From: Mycolicibacterium tusciae
GTDB taxonomy: Bacteria; Actinomycetota; Actinomycetes; Mycobacteriales; Mycobacteriaceae
Reading direction: 5' to 3'
Assembly (NCBI RefSeq): GCF_002086795.1
Contig: NZ_MVIM01000009.1
Span: 124,001-188,000 of the forward strand
Length of the DNA: 64,000 bases
The notes beneath the pieces were generated by a model. It ran no database searches. It was not told where the DNA came from and worked only from the letters and a program-made list of their open reading frames with translations. The position numbers and the translations under genes are program-made. Shown here in pieces: positions 16,873 to 25,775 of this stretch. Every line of letters begins with the position of its first letter. The stretch's first letter is position 1.

Positions 16873-17880
16873 TCACTCGAGGTAGCCGTTGGTGCCGAAC
16901 TTGTGGTCGCCGATGCGGCACGTGACCGCACCCTGATACGTCGCACCGCAGACGGCAGGCCCGCTCTCGAGCCGCTCACCTGCAGGCAGGGCGTCGACGT
17001 CGCGGGTGAACGTCGGTGTGTCCGAGTGGACGTAGCGGGCGCCGGTCGAGTCGACGATGGTCTGGTTGGTTCCCTCCGGCGCACTGTCCGGAACGAAATC
17101 GCAGCCGGCCAGGGTGCCGCCAGGCGCGATTCCGCAGAAGTAGGAGTAGACACCCTCCTTTTCCGTCGGAGTCCGGAAGTAGATCCAGCCAGAATCGGAT
17201 GGCGTCGTGAACCGCCCCCGGGCCAGTGGCCACTGGTCGAGTCCATCGGCCGGTGGGGGGATGTCGGCCAACGGTGCGCCAGTCGCAATGGCGAGCACAT
17301 GGGTAAAGGCCTGCCGCGCGGCCAGCGCGCCGTAATTACTCGACGGCGGTCCCGGGGGCGCCTTGACGTAACCGATGACAACCGTCGGGCCGGCGCCGTA
17401 CGCGTAGCCCGCGGGCCCGCCGGGCAGGTTGATGTACCGCACCACCTTTCCGTCGAGGGTGACGGTTCCGCCGTCGGCCTCGGGGCCCAGCCGTGAGAAC
17501 AACCCGTCGACATAGGCTTCACCACCGCCGTTCTTTTCGGTGGCGACGAGAACATCGAGCACGACCAGGTCCGGCGCAATGCTGGTAGCGGTGACCTGGC
17601 CGGCGGTGAGCGTAGAGAACTGAGCCAGAGGTTTCGGGTCGGCGAAGCCGGGACCGACCTCGGCGGGGCAGATGGGGACGACGCTCAGGTCGTTCGGGAG
17701 GGCTTCGAATGCGGCTGAGAAGGCCGCGGCGAACGCGGCTGTTCGTTCACCGCAGGTCTGGCCTGCGGCGGGGGAGGCCGACCACAGCGAAACCAGGGTG
17801 CTGCCAGCTACCAGGGTGGTGACCACCCTGCGCAATTGCGTCCGATGCCTGCTCTCGGTCGTGTTCGGGCCCGTTGTCAT
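16873..17880 (-). CDS. Secreted protein of unknown function
   Basis: 335 residues. The N-terminus has basic residues, a hydrophobic core (TTLVAGSTLVSLWSA) and an AxA-like SPAAGQ cleavage region, so Sec export is expected; there is no lipobox. The mature part has at least six Cys, in pairs (ICPAE, YFCGIAPGG, GCDFVP, AVCGA, VTCRIGD), consistent with disulphides outside the cell. I do not recognise the fold. ATG 17880 is preferred over a start six residues earlier because it gives a cleaner signal peptide. It is divergent from the hydrolase at 18002 across a gap with a shared regulatory element. Confidence 0.8.
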   Translation of the reverse strand: MTTGPNTTESRHRTQLRRVVTTLVAGSTLVSLWSASPAAGQTCGERTAAFAAAFSAAFEALPNDLSVVPICPAEVGPGFADPKPLAQFSTLTAGQVTATSIAPDLVVLDVLVATEKNGGGEAYVDGLFSRLGPEADGGTVTLDGKVVRYINLPGGPAGYAYGAGPTVVIGYVKAPPGPPSSNYGALAARQAFTHVLAIATGAPLADIPPPADGLDQWPLARGRFTTPSDSGWIYFRTPTEKEGVYSYFCGIAPGGTLAGCDFVPDSAPEGTNQTIVDSTGARYVHSDTPTFTRDVDALPAGERLESGPAVCGATYQGAVTCRIGDHKFGTNGYLE

Positions 17881-17943
17881 CGTCGCAGCGTTGCACACCT
17901 CTCATTGCCGAGCCGTGGAGTTTCTGGAGCTCTGACGCACCCG

Positions 17944-17959
17944 TTAAGAAACCTCCAAG
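17944..17959 (+). promoter_or_regulatory. Copy 1 of a shared upstream element (TTAAGAA..CTCCAAG)
   Basis: A 16-base element ending 42 bases before ATG 18002. It matches copy 2 at 18933-18948 at 14 of 16 positions. It may be a binding site or an unusual promoter element; no known mycobacterial motif comes to mind. Confidence 0.5.
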
Positions 17960-17974
17960 GCGATCGCCACAGAG

Positions 17975-17997
17975 TCCTCCCAACACAGTGAGGAGGA
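17975..17997 (+). promoter_or_regulatory. Possible ribosome-site hairpin
   Basis: TCCTCC (17975-17980) is the exact complement of GGAGGA (17992-17997), which contains the Shine-Dalgarno for ATG 18002, with an 11-base loop. Folding would hide the ribosome site. Confidence 0.35.
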
Positions 17998-18001
17998 AAC
18001 G

Positions 18002-18922
18002 ATGACTGCAATCCGGGAAATGGCCCCGATCGACACGACGGGCCTGCGCGTGCTGACCTTGCATGGAAACCGTGTGGCGTACCTGGATGAAGGCGCCGGA
18101 GACGTGCTGTTGCTGATCCACGGCATCGGCGGCAGTTCGGACTGCTGGCGCAACGTCGTGCACAAGCTCGCCGAGCGGCATCGTGTCATCGCCGTCGATC
18201 TCCTCGGTCACGGCCAGTCCGACAAGCCGCGAGGGGACTACTCGCTGGGTGCCTTCGCGGTGTGGCTGCGTGACTTCCTCGATGCCCTGCACATCCGTGA
18301 GGTCACCGTCGTGGGACATTCGTTCGGCGGTGGCGTGGCCCTGCAGTTCGCTCATCAGCACAAGGAGTACTGCCGCCGGCTGGTGTTGATCAGCAGTGGC
18401 GGGCTGGGCCCCGACCTGGGCCGGCTGCTGCGCATGCTGTCGCTACCCGGCGCCGAGATCGCGTTGCACCTGCTCGCGTCGCGGCCGGCGGTCGAGGTCG
18501 GCAAGGCGCTTCGCAAGCGCGCGTTCTCCTCAGGCCGCGATGTCACCAGATACAGCGAGACGTTGAAGGGTCAGGCCGCGCTGTCGGACCGAGATAGCCG
18601 CGCGGCGTTTCTCCGCACGCTGCGCTCTGTCGTCGATCACCGCGGCCAGGCGGTCTGCGCATTGGATCGGCTGCGGGCAGACCTGCCGACGCTGATCATT
18701 TTCGGTGACGAGGACCGTTGCATCCCTGTCGCGCATGCACATTCGGTACATGAGGCGATTCCAGGCAGCGAGCTGCACGTCATTCCCGGTGTAGGCCATC
18801 AGCCTCAGGTGCAATGCCCCGACCTCGTGGCTCGCCTCGTCGGTGACTTCGCCGACCGGACGAAGGCGACTCCGGCGTCGGTGCGCGCAGCGCGACGCAC
18901 TCTGCACGCAGTTCCGGCTTGA
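18002..18922 (+). CDS. Alpha/beta-hydrolase
   Basis: 306 residues with HGIGGSSDCW (oxyanion), VDLLGHGQSDKP, nucleophile elbow VGHSFGGG, acidic FGDEDRCIP and histidine in VGHQPQVQ: a complete alpha/beta-hydrolase triad. Mycobacterial relatives include MhpC-like C-C hydrolases and lipases. A very strong Shine-Dalgarno (GAGGAGGA) precedes the ATG. It shares an upstream element with the following Abhydrolase_10 gene and is probably expressed with it or under the same control. Confidence 0.9.
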   Translation: MTAIREMAPIDTTGLRVLTLHGNRVAYLDEGAGDVLLLIHGIGGSSDCWRNVVHKLAERHRVIAVDLLGHGQSDKPRGDYSLGAFAVWLRDFLDALHIREVTVVGHSFGGGVALQFAHQHKEYCRRLVLISSGGLGPDLGRLLRMLSLPGAEIALHLLASRPAVEVGKALRKRAFSSGRDVTRYSETLKGQAALSDRDSRAAFLRTLRSVVDHRGQAVCALDRLRADLPTLIIFGDEDRCIPVAHAHSVHEAIPGSELHVIPGVGHQPQVQCPDLVARLVGDFADRTKATPASVRAARRTLHAVPA

Positions 18923-18932
18923 CACAGAGCCT

Positions 18933-18948
18933 TTAAGAACTCTCCAAG
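18933..18948 (+). promoter_or_regulatory. Copy 2 of the shared upstream element (TTAAGAA..CTCCAAG)
   Basis: This copy ends 58 bases before ATG 19007. A TTGACA stands 9 bases upstream of it (18919-18924), suggesting promoter overlap. Confidence 0.5.
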
Positions 18949-19006
18949 CCCCCACCGGCACATTGCTATCTAACAGTTCACAGCCCAACGATCCGAAGGA
19001 GTGGAA

Positions 19007-20785
19007 ATGGCCGTCGAGTCAGTGCACGTAAACGCGGTTTACCCCCATTCCGACACCCGCTACGAGTGGGTGGAGGCGACCGTCGACTTCGCCGTCGACC
19101 CCGAGTTGTTCGCGAACGAGCGCATTGCCGATCTCGACCTCGCTCCCCGCGACGCCGACGGGATGGTGCGCTTCGACGCTGACCTGAAACTTCTGCGCCC
19201 CGTCGACGGTGGCAACGGCAAGCTTCTTTTCGTCGTACCCAACCGCGGCGTACCCACCCTTGCGCCGTGGCTGAAGAACGGCTTCCTACTGGATCGCGGC
19301 TACACCATCGCGTCCTGCGGCTGGCAGTGGGACACCCAGCGCGGGTCCGGCATCCTCGGAATATCCGCTCCGCAGGCTGACGTGCCGCCGGGATTCATGC
19401 GTCTGGAATGGCGATCCGACAGTGCCAGCGTGGATCATCCACTCAGCTTCACCGTGCCCGAGATCGACGCGCTGCCCGCTGGCGCCGAGGCGATGTTCAC
19501 GTTCACCGACTATCCGACGGTCGATGTCGAGGACCCCGACGCCGTTCTGAGTGTTCGCACCTCGCCGGATGCCGAGCCGACCATCATCCCAAGGGAGAGT
19601 TGGCGATTCACCGATGAGACGCATCTGACGCTCGATGGTGGTTTCAAGTCGTTCCACTGGTACGAGTTGGTGTACCGGACGTCGCGGGCGCCGGTAGCCG
19701 GCGCTGGCCTGCTGGCCATCCGCGACGTCGTGTCGCACCTGCGGGGCGACGGCTTGATTGCCGGCATCGAGCACGCGTTCGCATACGGTGTATCACAGGC
19801 TGGCCGGCTCCTTCGTCAGTTCATTTCGGACGGGCTGAATGTCGATGAGGCGGGCATGATCGTCTTCGACGGCGTATTCAGCGAGTCCGCGAGCGCGGCA
19901 ACGGGAGAGTTCAACCACCGGTACGCGCAGCCGTCCGTGGCTCAGGTCAATGGCTTCGGGAACCTGGCACCATTCGGGGCTAGCGAATTGCTGGCGCGTC
20001 AGCGCGAATTGGGCGGGGTGCCGAAGACGATCTTCACCAACAGTGCAACCGAATACTGGACCAGCGGAGGCGCGCTGCTGCACGTCGACCCGGTCACCGG
20101 CGTGGATCTGCCCGAGGATCCCGATGTCCGCACCTACCTGCTGGCCAGCACCGACCATTTCGGCAGCAGCAAGCTCAAGGAGGCGCTGCCGGTCGCCAAT
20201 CCGGTGCATCGCCTGGATGTCACGCCGGTAAACCGGGCGCTGCTCGTCGCGCTGGAGGACTGGGTCTGCGAGGGTGTCGAGCCTCCGCGCAGCAAGGTGC
20301 CGCGGACCAGCGACGGCACTGCGGTCGCGCGCAAGGAGGTCCTGTCGGTATTCAGCCACACCACCGGCCCGGACCCGTCGGCGCTACCGCACGCGCGGTA
20401 CATCGACCTCGGCCCCGATGCCGATCGCGGGATCGGTCGCTGGCCGGTCAAGCTGGGCGAGCCGTACGTCGACCTGGTGTCGGCGGTCGACGCGGACGGC
20501 AACGAGGTCGCGGGCATCCGCCTGCCTGCCGTCGCCGCACCGCTCGCCTCCTACACGGGCTGGAATCCCCGTCGTCACATCGACGAGTTGCCCGATGTGC
20601 TCTACGAGCGGGTGGGCAGCAAGTTGGCGTTCCCCCCGGGCCGGCCGTCGGTCACCGAACGGTATCCGTCCCGCGAGGACTACGTCGCCGCGGCCCGCAC
20701 CGCTGCGGAATCGCTTGTTGCCGAGCGGTTCCTGCTCGCGGACGAGGTCGAGGCCATCGTCCAGAAAGCCGCAGCCGACTACTGA
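19007..20785 (+). CDS. Alpha/beta-hydrolase domain protein (Abhydrolase_10 type)
   Basis: 592 residues. The central part carries an atypical nucleophile elbow (YGVSQAGRLLRQF), and the protein has the long PNRGVPT and TEYWTSGGALLHVDP segments seen in the large uncharacterised Abhydrolase_10 family. No signal peptide is visible. The reaction is unknown; family members are mostly annotated as esterases or hypothetical. ATG 19007 is preferred over GTG 19001 because AAGGAG is then correctly spaced. The gene is followed by a strong hairpin terminator. Confidence 0.85.
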   Translation: MAVESVHVNAVYPHSDTRYEWVEATVDFAVDPELFANERIADLDLAPRDADGMVRFDADLKLLRPVDGGNGKLLFVVPNRGVPTLAPWLKNGFLLDRGYTIASCGWQWDTQRGSGILGISAPQADVPPGFMRLEWRSDSASVDHPLSFTVPEIDALPAGAEAMFTFTDYPTVDVEDPDAVLSVRTSPDAEPTIIPRESWRFTDETHLTLDGGFKSFHWYELVYRTSRAPVAGAGLLAIRDVVSHLRGDGLIAGIEHAFAYGVSQAGRLLRQFISDGLNVDEAGMIVFDGVFSESASAATGEFNHRYAQPSVAQVNGFGNLAPFGASELLARQRELGGVPKTIFTNSATEYWTSGGALLHVDPVTGVDLPEDPDVRTYLLASTDHFGSSKLKEALPVANPVHRLDVTPVNRALLVALEDWVCEGVEPPRSKVPRTSDGTAVARKEVLSVFSHTTGPDPSALPHARYIDLGPDADRGIGRWPVKLGEPYVDLVSAVDADGNEVAGIRLPAVAAPLASYTGWNPRRHIDELPDVLYERVGSKLAFPPGRPSVTERYPSREDYVAAARTAAESLVAERFLLADEVEAIVQKAAADY

Positions 20786-20809
20786 CGGGCTTCATACACG
20801 CTTCACTCT

Positions 20810-20847
20810 GCACAGCGGCCGGGCGGCTTAGCCCCCGGCCGCTGTGC
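20810..20847. terminator. Strong hairpin terminator, convergent
   Basis: Perfect 14-base arms (20810-20823 and 20834-20847, GCACAGCGGCCGGG and its complement) with a 10-base loop, between the rightward hydrolase and leftward DHFR-like gene. Confidence 0.75.
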
Positions 20848-20871
20848 GCTTTGGTGTGCGTGGACGGGCGG

Positions 20872-21447
20872 TCAATCCGACCGGTCGCGTTTGGCCTCAT
20901 AGCGCAGCAGGACCGTGCCGCCTGGGAAGGCGCGGTTCTCCAGCAGCCGCAGCGACATCCACGACGGCAGTGTCGGCAAGTAAGGTGTGCCGCCACCCAC
21001 GGCGGTGGGCGCGATTACGAGCCGGTACTCATCCACCAGCCCGGCCTGCACGATCGGCGCGGCCAGCGTCGCGCCGGCCAACTCCAGCGTGCCGTCGGTT
21101 TCGGCCTTCAGCTTCGTGACGACCTCGACCGGGTCGCCGCGTTCCAGGCGGGAGTTCCAATCGACGGCCTCCAAAGTGCGTGAGAACACCACCTTGGGCA
21201 TGTTGCGCCAGATCTGCGCGAAGTCGACGATCAACGGGGTGGCGTCCACGGCCTGGTCGGCGGTCGGCCAGTACGCGGACATCAGCTCATAGAGTCGACG
21301 CCCGTAGAACGACAGGGCGACCTCCCGTGCGAAGTCGTTCCAGTACTGGTGGAGTTCGTCGCTCGGATCAGACCAGTCGATATCGCCCTGTGCGTCGGCG
21401 ATGTATCCGTCCACCGACACGTTGAAGCCATAGATGAGTTTGCCCAT
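20872..21447 (-). CDS. Dihydrofolate-reductase-like (RibD C-terminal) protein
   Basis: 191 residues of the RibD_C/DHFR-like family: N-terminal LIYGFNVSVDGYIADAQGDI, YGRRLYELM, VVFSRTLEAVDW and a C-terminal DEYRLVIAPTAVGGGTPYLP. These proteins reduce pteridine- or flavin-precursor-like substrates with NADPH, but many in actinobacteria have no known function. The start at 21447 (MGKLIYG) matches the family N-terminus. It is third on the leftward strand after the sigma factor and the MmpL-FHA gene. Confidence 0.88.
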   Translation of the reverse strand: MGKLIYGFNVSVDGYIADAQGDIDWSDPSDELHQYWNDFAREVALSFYGRRLYELMSAYWPTADQAVDATPLIVDFAQIWRNMPKVVFSRTLEAVDWNSRLERGDPVEVVTKLKAETDGTLELAGATLAAPIVQAGLVDEYRLVIAPTAVGGGTPYLPTLPSWMSLRLLENRAFPGGTVLLRYEAKRDRSD

Positions 21448-21505
21448 GGAGATCAGACTGCACCGGAGGGTGAAACTCATCGCGACGACACCCTGCAACC
21501 CCATA

Positions 21506-21519
21506 CTCGGCGATCCGAG
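21506..21519. terminator. Weak hairpin after the MmpL-FHA gene
   Basis: CTCGG (21506-21510), a four-base loop, and CCGAG (21515-21519), flanked by a C/G-run. It lies just downstream of the MmpL-FHA stop and may attenuate read-through into the DHFR-like gene. Confidence 0.3.
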
Positions 21520-21543
21520 GGGGGTTACGACAGGCGTCGCGTT

Positions 21544-24500
21544 CTAGACCGACATGGCGGGCACGCGAGGCTGCTCGCGCTGCTCTTGCGGCCTGGCCTG
21601 GGGCTGCACCCGAAATGTCCGACCGCCGACGCGCACCGAGGCGCCGTCCCGGAAGGCCGTGGGCCGCCACGGGTCGACACGCATCCACCCGTCCTGTCGA
21701 GGCTCACGGATGAATACGCCGTTCGTCGAGCCCCGGTCCACGACGAACAACTCGCCGTCGATGATCCGAATCTCCATGTGCGCCCGGGACATCAGGCCCG
21801 AGCGGTCGTAGACAGACACCGGACGAAGACCCTGCCGCGCCGCATCCGAGTCGTGCGGATAGCGACCGACGACGCAGTCACGGTCGACCTCGATCCGGGA
21901 GTCGTCATCGAGGACCACGCGTCGCACGGGTCGTGTCGTCGCCACGGCCTCCGTCGTCCACACCACCGCGCCACGCCCCGGCACTACGCCGTCGGACATC
22001 GAGTAGACAGCGTTTTGGTCCGGAGCGGGAAGGGCGGGCCGCTTACCCAGTTCGTCGACCGTGACCACCGCGGCGACGCCGGGCGTCCGCACGGTTTGGT
22101 GCAGGCAGCGGTTGCGCCCCTCGATCAGCGTGACCCCCGTACCGTCGTCGAGCGCCACCGAGACACCGCCGCACAAGAAGATCTCCAGGCCCGTTTCGGT
22201 GGGCATGACGATGCCGACCTCCGCGAGATCGCGACTCCACGTGCCGCTCTGGGCGAGCTGCGAGAACGCATACGACAACATCGCGGGCTCGCTCCGCCGG
22301 ACGATCTCGACGAGGTGCGACATCTGCTGAGCGGCCATCGCCTGTTGCGCCAGCGACATGCGGTTGGCCACCACGATCACGATGCCGTTCACGTTCGCAA
22401 CCAGATGCTGACCGGAGACGACCTGGACCCGGCGGGCAAGTTCGGCCGGCGTGCGGACTGGAGGCGCCGCATGCATTGAGTTCAGCGATAGAACAGCGGG
22501 CCTGGGCACCTCGATCGTCGCCTCTTCCACGGCGAAGGACAGCGCCTCGCTGATACCGATGCGGGAGTGCAGCCACCGCAACGGTTTCGGCGCCCACCAG
22601 TTGAGTTCTCCTGCCAGACGCAGGAATGCCGGTACGACGACGCCGCGAATGATCGTCGCATCGATCACGACAGCCAGCGCCGTTCCGATACCGAACATCT
22701 TCATGAACGACATTCCGTTGGCGAACGAGAGCAGTGTGATGGTCAGCAAAAGTGCTGCGCTGGTGACGATTCGGCCAACCCGGCCAAGTCCGACGACGAT
22801 GGCCTCGTCGTTCGACATACCCGAGTCTCGGGCCTCCTTGATGCGGCTCAGCAGGAAGATCTCGTAGTCGACCGAGAGGCTGAACGCGATGGCGCAGAGC
22901 AGAACCACCATCGACAAATTCAACGGCGCAGGCGTGAATCCGAGCAGCGACGACAGATGCCCGTCCTGGAAGATCCACGTCATGACGCCGAGGACTCCGG
23001 ACAGCACCAGCAGGTTCAGTAGCAGCGCCTTCACCGGGACGACGACGCTGCCGGTGAACAGGAACAGCAGGATGAAGGTGAATACCGCGATCAATCCGAT
23101 CGCCCACGGCAGCCGCTGTGCGATCGCCGACCGGCTGTCGATCAACGTGGCCGACGGTCCGCCCACCTCGACCTGCTTGTCGGTGATCTTCGCGCGGATG
23201 TCGTGCACGAGCTGTTCCGCCGCTTGGGAATCCGAGTCCACCGCAAGATATGCCAACACATAGGCCGCGCCGTCACTTTCACTGGGCGGGGCCTCGCCGA
23301 CCTGCGCGCCGCGCTCGAACTTGCCGGCGGATCCGTTGACGAGTACCACGTCGGGCATCTGGGAGACATCGGCGGCAAGCGTTTCCAGGGCGTCGGCGTT
23401 GTTCTGCGTCACCAAGGTGATCGCCTGAGAGGGGTCCAGCGGATAGTCCCGTTGTAACGACTCGGCCACCAGCCGCGCGTTCGAGTCGGTGGGCAGCGCG
23501 CGCTCATCGGGATTGGTGAACTGCACTTTCAGGAAAGGAACCCCGAGACCGATCAGCACTACGACGACGGGCAAGGCGTAGAGGAGCGGGCGGCGGATGA
23601 CCGCCGCGGCGAACCGCCGCCAGAACGCGGAGTCCGCGGACGGAGGCGTCTTCCGTCGAATGATGGCCAGTGAGTCGATGCGCTTTCCCAGCAGCGACAG
23701 CATCGCGGGCAGCACGATGATTGCGCTCAACGCCGACAGCATGACGGTGGCGCTCGCGGCGATGCCGACCGAGCGCAGGAAATACGTGGGGAACACCAGC
23801 AGCGACAACATCGCCAGGGTGACCGTCGCCGCGCTGAAGATGATCGTGCGGCCCGCGGTGGCCACCGTCGCGACGATCGCCGCCTGGTGTTCCTTACCGC
23901 TGTCGCGTTCTTCGCGGAATCTCGACACCATCAACAGGCCGAAGTCGATGGACAACCCGAGACCGAAGGCCGTCGCGACGGTGAGGGCATGCGTCGAGAC
24001 TTCGGTGACGCGCGTCATGAGTACCAGCACGAGCAGCGTCGTGACGATCGACGTGATGCCGACGACGATCGGCAGGAATGCGGCGATGAGCCCCCCGAAC
24101 ACGATGACGAGCACGGCCATCGAGACCGGCAGCGCAATACTTTCGCTGACCAAGAGGTCCTTCTTGACTTTGGCTCGGATTTCTTGCTGGACACCAAGAG
24201 TGCCGCCGGCGCGCACCGCGACGTCCGGGTTGGAGGGCAGGTCGGCGACCAGTTGCTTGGCGGTGTCGGCCGCCTCATCCGCGGTTCCGCTGACATGCAC
24301 CAGCATCAAGCCGGAGCGATTGTCATGGCTGCGCAGGTCGGTGGCCGCGGGGTCGGTGAACGATCGGAGGACTTTCGCCTCGGGCTCGGCTTTGATGAGG
24401 TCGTTGACCTGGTCGGCCACGTCGGCGACCTCGGGGCTGTCGACGGTGCCTTCCCGCGGAAGCACCTGGATCACCAGGTTCGCGGTGGTGCCGAAGTTCT

Positions 24501-24771
24501 GATCCATGACCTCGGCGGCGTGGGTCGACTCCGATGACGGGGCGTTGTAGCCGCCCACAGCGAGCTTGTCGGAGACGCCGCCGCCGATCACGATGCTGAC
24601 ACCGAGCAGGAGCGCCAGGACTGCGAGAACCAGCTTGGGGGAGCGCACGGTGAAGGCGGCCAACCGCGTCAGCGCGCCGCCGTTCGCCGAACTACTCTGC
24701 ATTACCTTTGCGACCAGCGGACGAAACCCGACCTCGTTCATGACGACAGGGTCCGGCTTCGCCCTTGGCAC
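21544..24771 (-). CDS. MmpL-type RND transporter fused to a C-terminal FHA domain
   Basis: 1075 residues. Residues about 1-740 are an MmpL/RND transporter with 12 helices; TM10 has the proton-relay pair (SLSVDYEIF), whereas TM4 has Asp-Phe (SIDFGLL) where Asp-Tyr is usual. Residues about 760-960 form a soluble linker. Residues about 970-1065 are a forkhead-associated domain: VVGRYPHDS, SRAHMEIRI and GSTNGVFI are the GR, SxxH and NG signatures of phosphothreonine binding. The domain would face the cytoplasm. An alternative start is ATG 24741. It lies 38 bases downstream of the sigma factor, so it is probably in its operon. Exported molecule unknown. Confidence 0.92.
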   Translation of the reverse strand: MPRAKPDPVVMNEVGFRPLVAKVMQSSSANGGALTRLAAFTVRSPKLVLAVLALLLGVSIVIGGGVSDKLAVGGYNAPSSESTHAAEVMDQNFGTTANLVIQVLPREGTVDSPEVADVADQVNDLIKAEPEAKVLRSFTDPAATDLRSHDNRSGLMLVHVSGTADEAADTAKQLVADLPSNPDVAVRAGGTLGVQQEIRAKVKKDLLVSESIALPVSMAVLVIVFGGLIAAFLPIVVGITSIVTTLLVLVLMTRVTEVSTHALTVATAFGLGLSIDFGLLMVSRFREERDSGKEHQAAIVATVATAGRTIIFSAATVTLAMLSLLVFPTYFLRSVGIAASATVMLSALSAIIVLPAMLSLLGKRIDSLAIIRRKTPPSADSAFWRRFAAAVIRRPLLYALPVVVVLIGLGVPFLKVQFTNPDERALPTDSNARLVAESLQRDYPLDPSQAITLVTQNNADALETLAADVSQMPDVVLVNGSAGKFERGAQVGEAPPSESDGAAYVLAYLAVDSDSQAAEQLVHDIRAKITDKQVEVGGPSATLIDSRSAIAQRLPWAIGLIAVFTFILLFLFTGSVVVPVKALLLNLLVLSGVLGVMTWIFQDGHLSSLLGFTPAPLNLSMVVLLCAIAFSLSVDYEIFLLSRIKEARDSGMSNDEAIVVGLGRVGRIVTSAALLLTITLLSFANGMSFMKMFGIGTALAVVIDATIIRGVVVPAFLRLAGELNWWAPKPLRWLHSRIGISEALSFAVEEATIEVPRPAVLSLNSMHAAPPVRTPAELARRVQVVSGQHLVANVNGIVIVVANRMSLAQQAMAAQQMSHLVEIVRRSEPAMLSYAFSQLAQSGTWSRDLAEVGIVMPTETGLEIFLCGGVSVALDDGTGVTLIEGRNRCLHQTVRTPGVAAVVTVDELGKRPALPAPDQNAVYSMSDGVVPGRGAVVWTTEAVATTRPVRRVVLDDDSRIEVDRDCVVGRYPHDSDAARQGLRPVSVYDRSGLMSRAHMEIRIIDGELFVVDRGSTNGVFIREPRQDGWMRVDPWRPTAFRDGASVRVGGRTFRVQPQARPQEQREQPRVPAMSV

Positions 24772-24809
24772 TTTCTAAAGGGCGGGCTGCGGCCGGGTAT
24801 GTGTACTGC

Positions 24810-25616
24810 TCAGGCGGGTACTGCGGCCCTGCTCGTGATTGCCTCGTCAGCTTCGCGAACCTGGTCACGCAGCGTGGCGAGGGCCTTGGCGATGAGCCGC
24901 GATACGTGCATCTGTGAGTAGCCCATCCGCTCGGCGATCTGCGTCTGGGTGAGGTTGTCGAAGAAGCGAAGGCTCAGCACCCGTTGTTCGCGTTCGGGCA
25001 GGGCAGCGATCAATGGACGGACGGTCGCGAGGGCGAGCACCTTGTCGATGTTGGGATCCACCTCGCCGATCGTGTCCCCTATGGGCCGGAAGTCGGTGTC
25101 CGGACCGGCCTGCACGTCAGTCGACAGCGTGGAGTAGTTGCTGCTCGCGATCGTCGCTTCGACCACCGATTCGCGGTCGATGTCGAGGTACTTCGCGATC
25201 TCCGTGGCGGTCGGTGCCCGATTGAGGTCCTGGGACAGCGCGCCACGGGCCTTGACGATTTGGCCCTGGAGGTCTTTCAGGCGGCGGGGGACCTTGACGG
25301 CCCATCCGTAGTCGCGGAAGTGGCGGCGGACCTCGCCCATCATCGTCGGCACGGCGAAGGCCAGGAAGTCCGCGCCGTTCTCGGGGTCGAATCGGTTGAC
25401 GGCATTGACCAGCCCCACCCGTGCGGCCTGTACGAGGTCGTCGTTCGGCTCGCCCCGATTGCGGAAGCGACGGGCGATGTGATTGGCGATCGGCAGTCCG
25501 CGCTCGATGATCTCGTCGCGCTGACGGCGGTATGCGGCCGAACCTTCATCGAGGGTCGCCAAGCGGCGAAACATGTCGGTGAGATCGGCGTACTCGGAAG
25601 AAGTATGTTCAGACAC
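24810..25616 (-). CDS. SigF-type (SigB/SigF/FliA group) sigma factor
   Basis: 268 residues with region 2 (DLVQAARVGLVNAVNRFDP, then the -10-reading helix with FRDYGWAVKVPRRLKDLQ), region 3 (RAPTATEIAKYLDI) and region 4 HTH (NLTQTQIAERMGYSQMHVSRL). This is the group-3 stress sigma architecture of mycobacterial SigF. M. tuberculosis sigF sits beside the anti-sigma gene usfX/rsbW; here no anti-sigma is adjacent, so this looks like a paralogue. A near-perfect SigF promoter lies upstream, suggesting autoregulation or control by another SigF. It precedes the MmpL-FHA gene. Confidence 0.93.
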   Translation of the reverse strand: MSEHTSSEYADLTDMFRRLATLDEGSAAYRRQRDEIIERGLPIANHIARRFRNRGEPNDDLVQAARVGLVNAVNRFDPENGADFLAFAVPTMMGEVRRHFRDYGWAVKVPRRLKDLQGQIVKARGALSQDLNRAPTATEIAKYLDIDRESVVEATIASSNYSTLSTDVQAGPDTDFRPIGDTIGEVDPNIDKVLALATVRPLIAALPEREQRVLSLRFFDNLTQTQIAERMGYSQMHVSRLIAKALATLRDQVREADEAITSRAAVPA

Positions 25617-25687
25617 GCGAAGTGGCCCCTATCCGGTTGCCATTGTGATGATGCGGCTCGGATCTGAACCTCTCGTGCGGGAAAGCT

Positions 25688-25713
25688 GTACCCAAAGGGC
25701 GGACTGCCGAAAC
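25688..25713 (-). promoter_or_regulatory. SigF-type promoter for the sigma-factor gene
   Basis: On the minus strand: GTTT (25710-25713), 16-base spacer and GGGTAC (25688-25693), an exact match to the mycobacterial SigF consensus. The predicted start is about 65 bases before the ATG at 25616. Confidence 0.75.
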
Positions 25714-25775
25714 CACCCGACTCCAATTGCCTGCATCGGCCCAGGTATGAAGGGTCATCCTGGTAGACCATCCGA

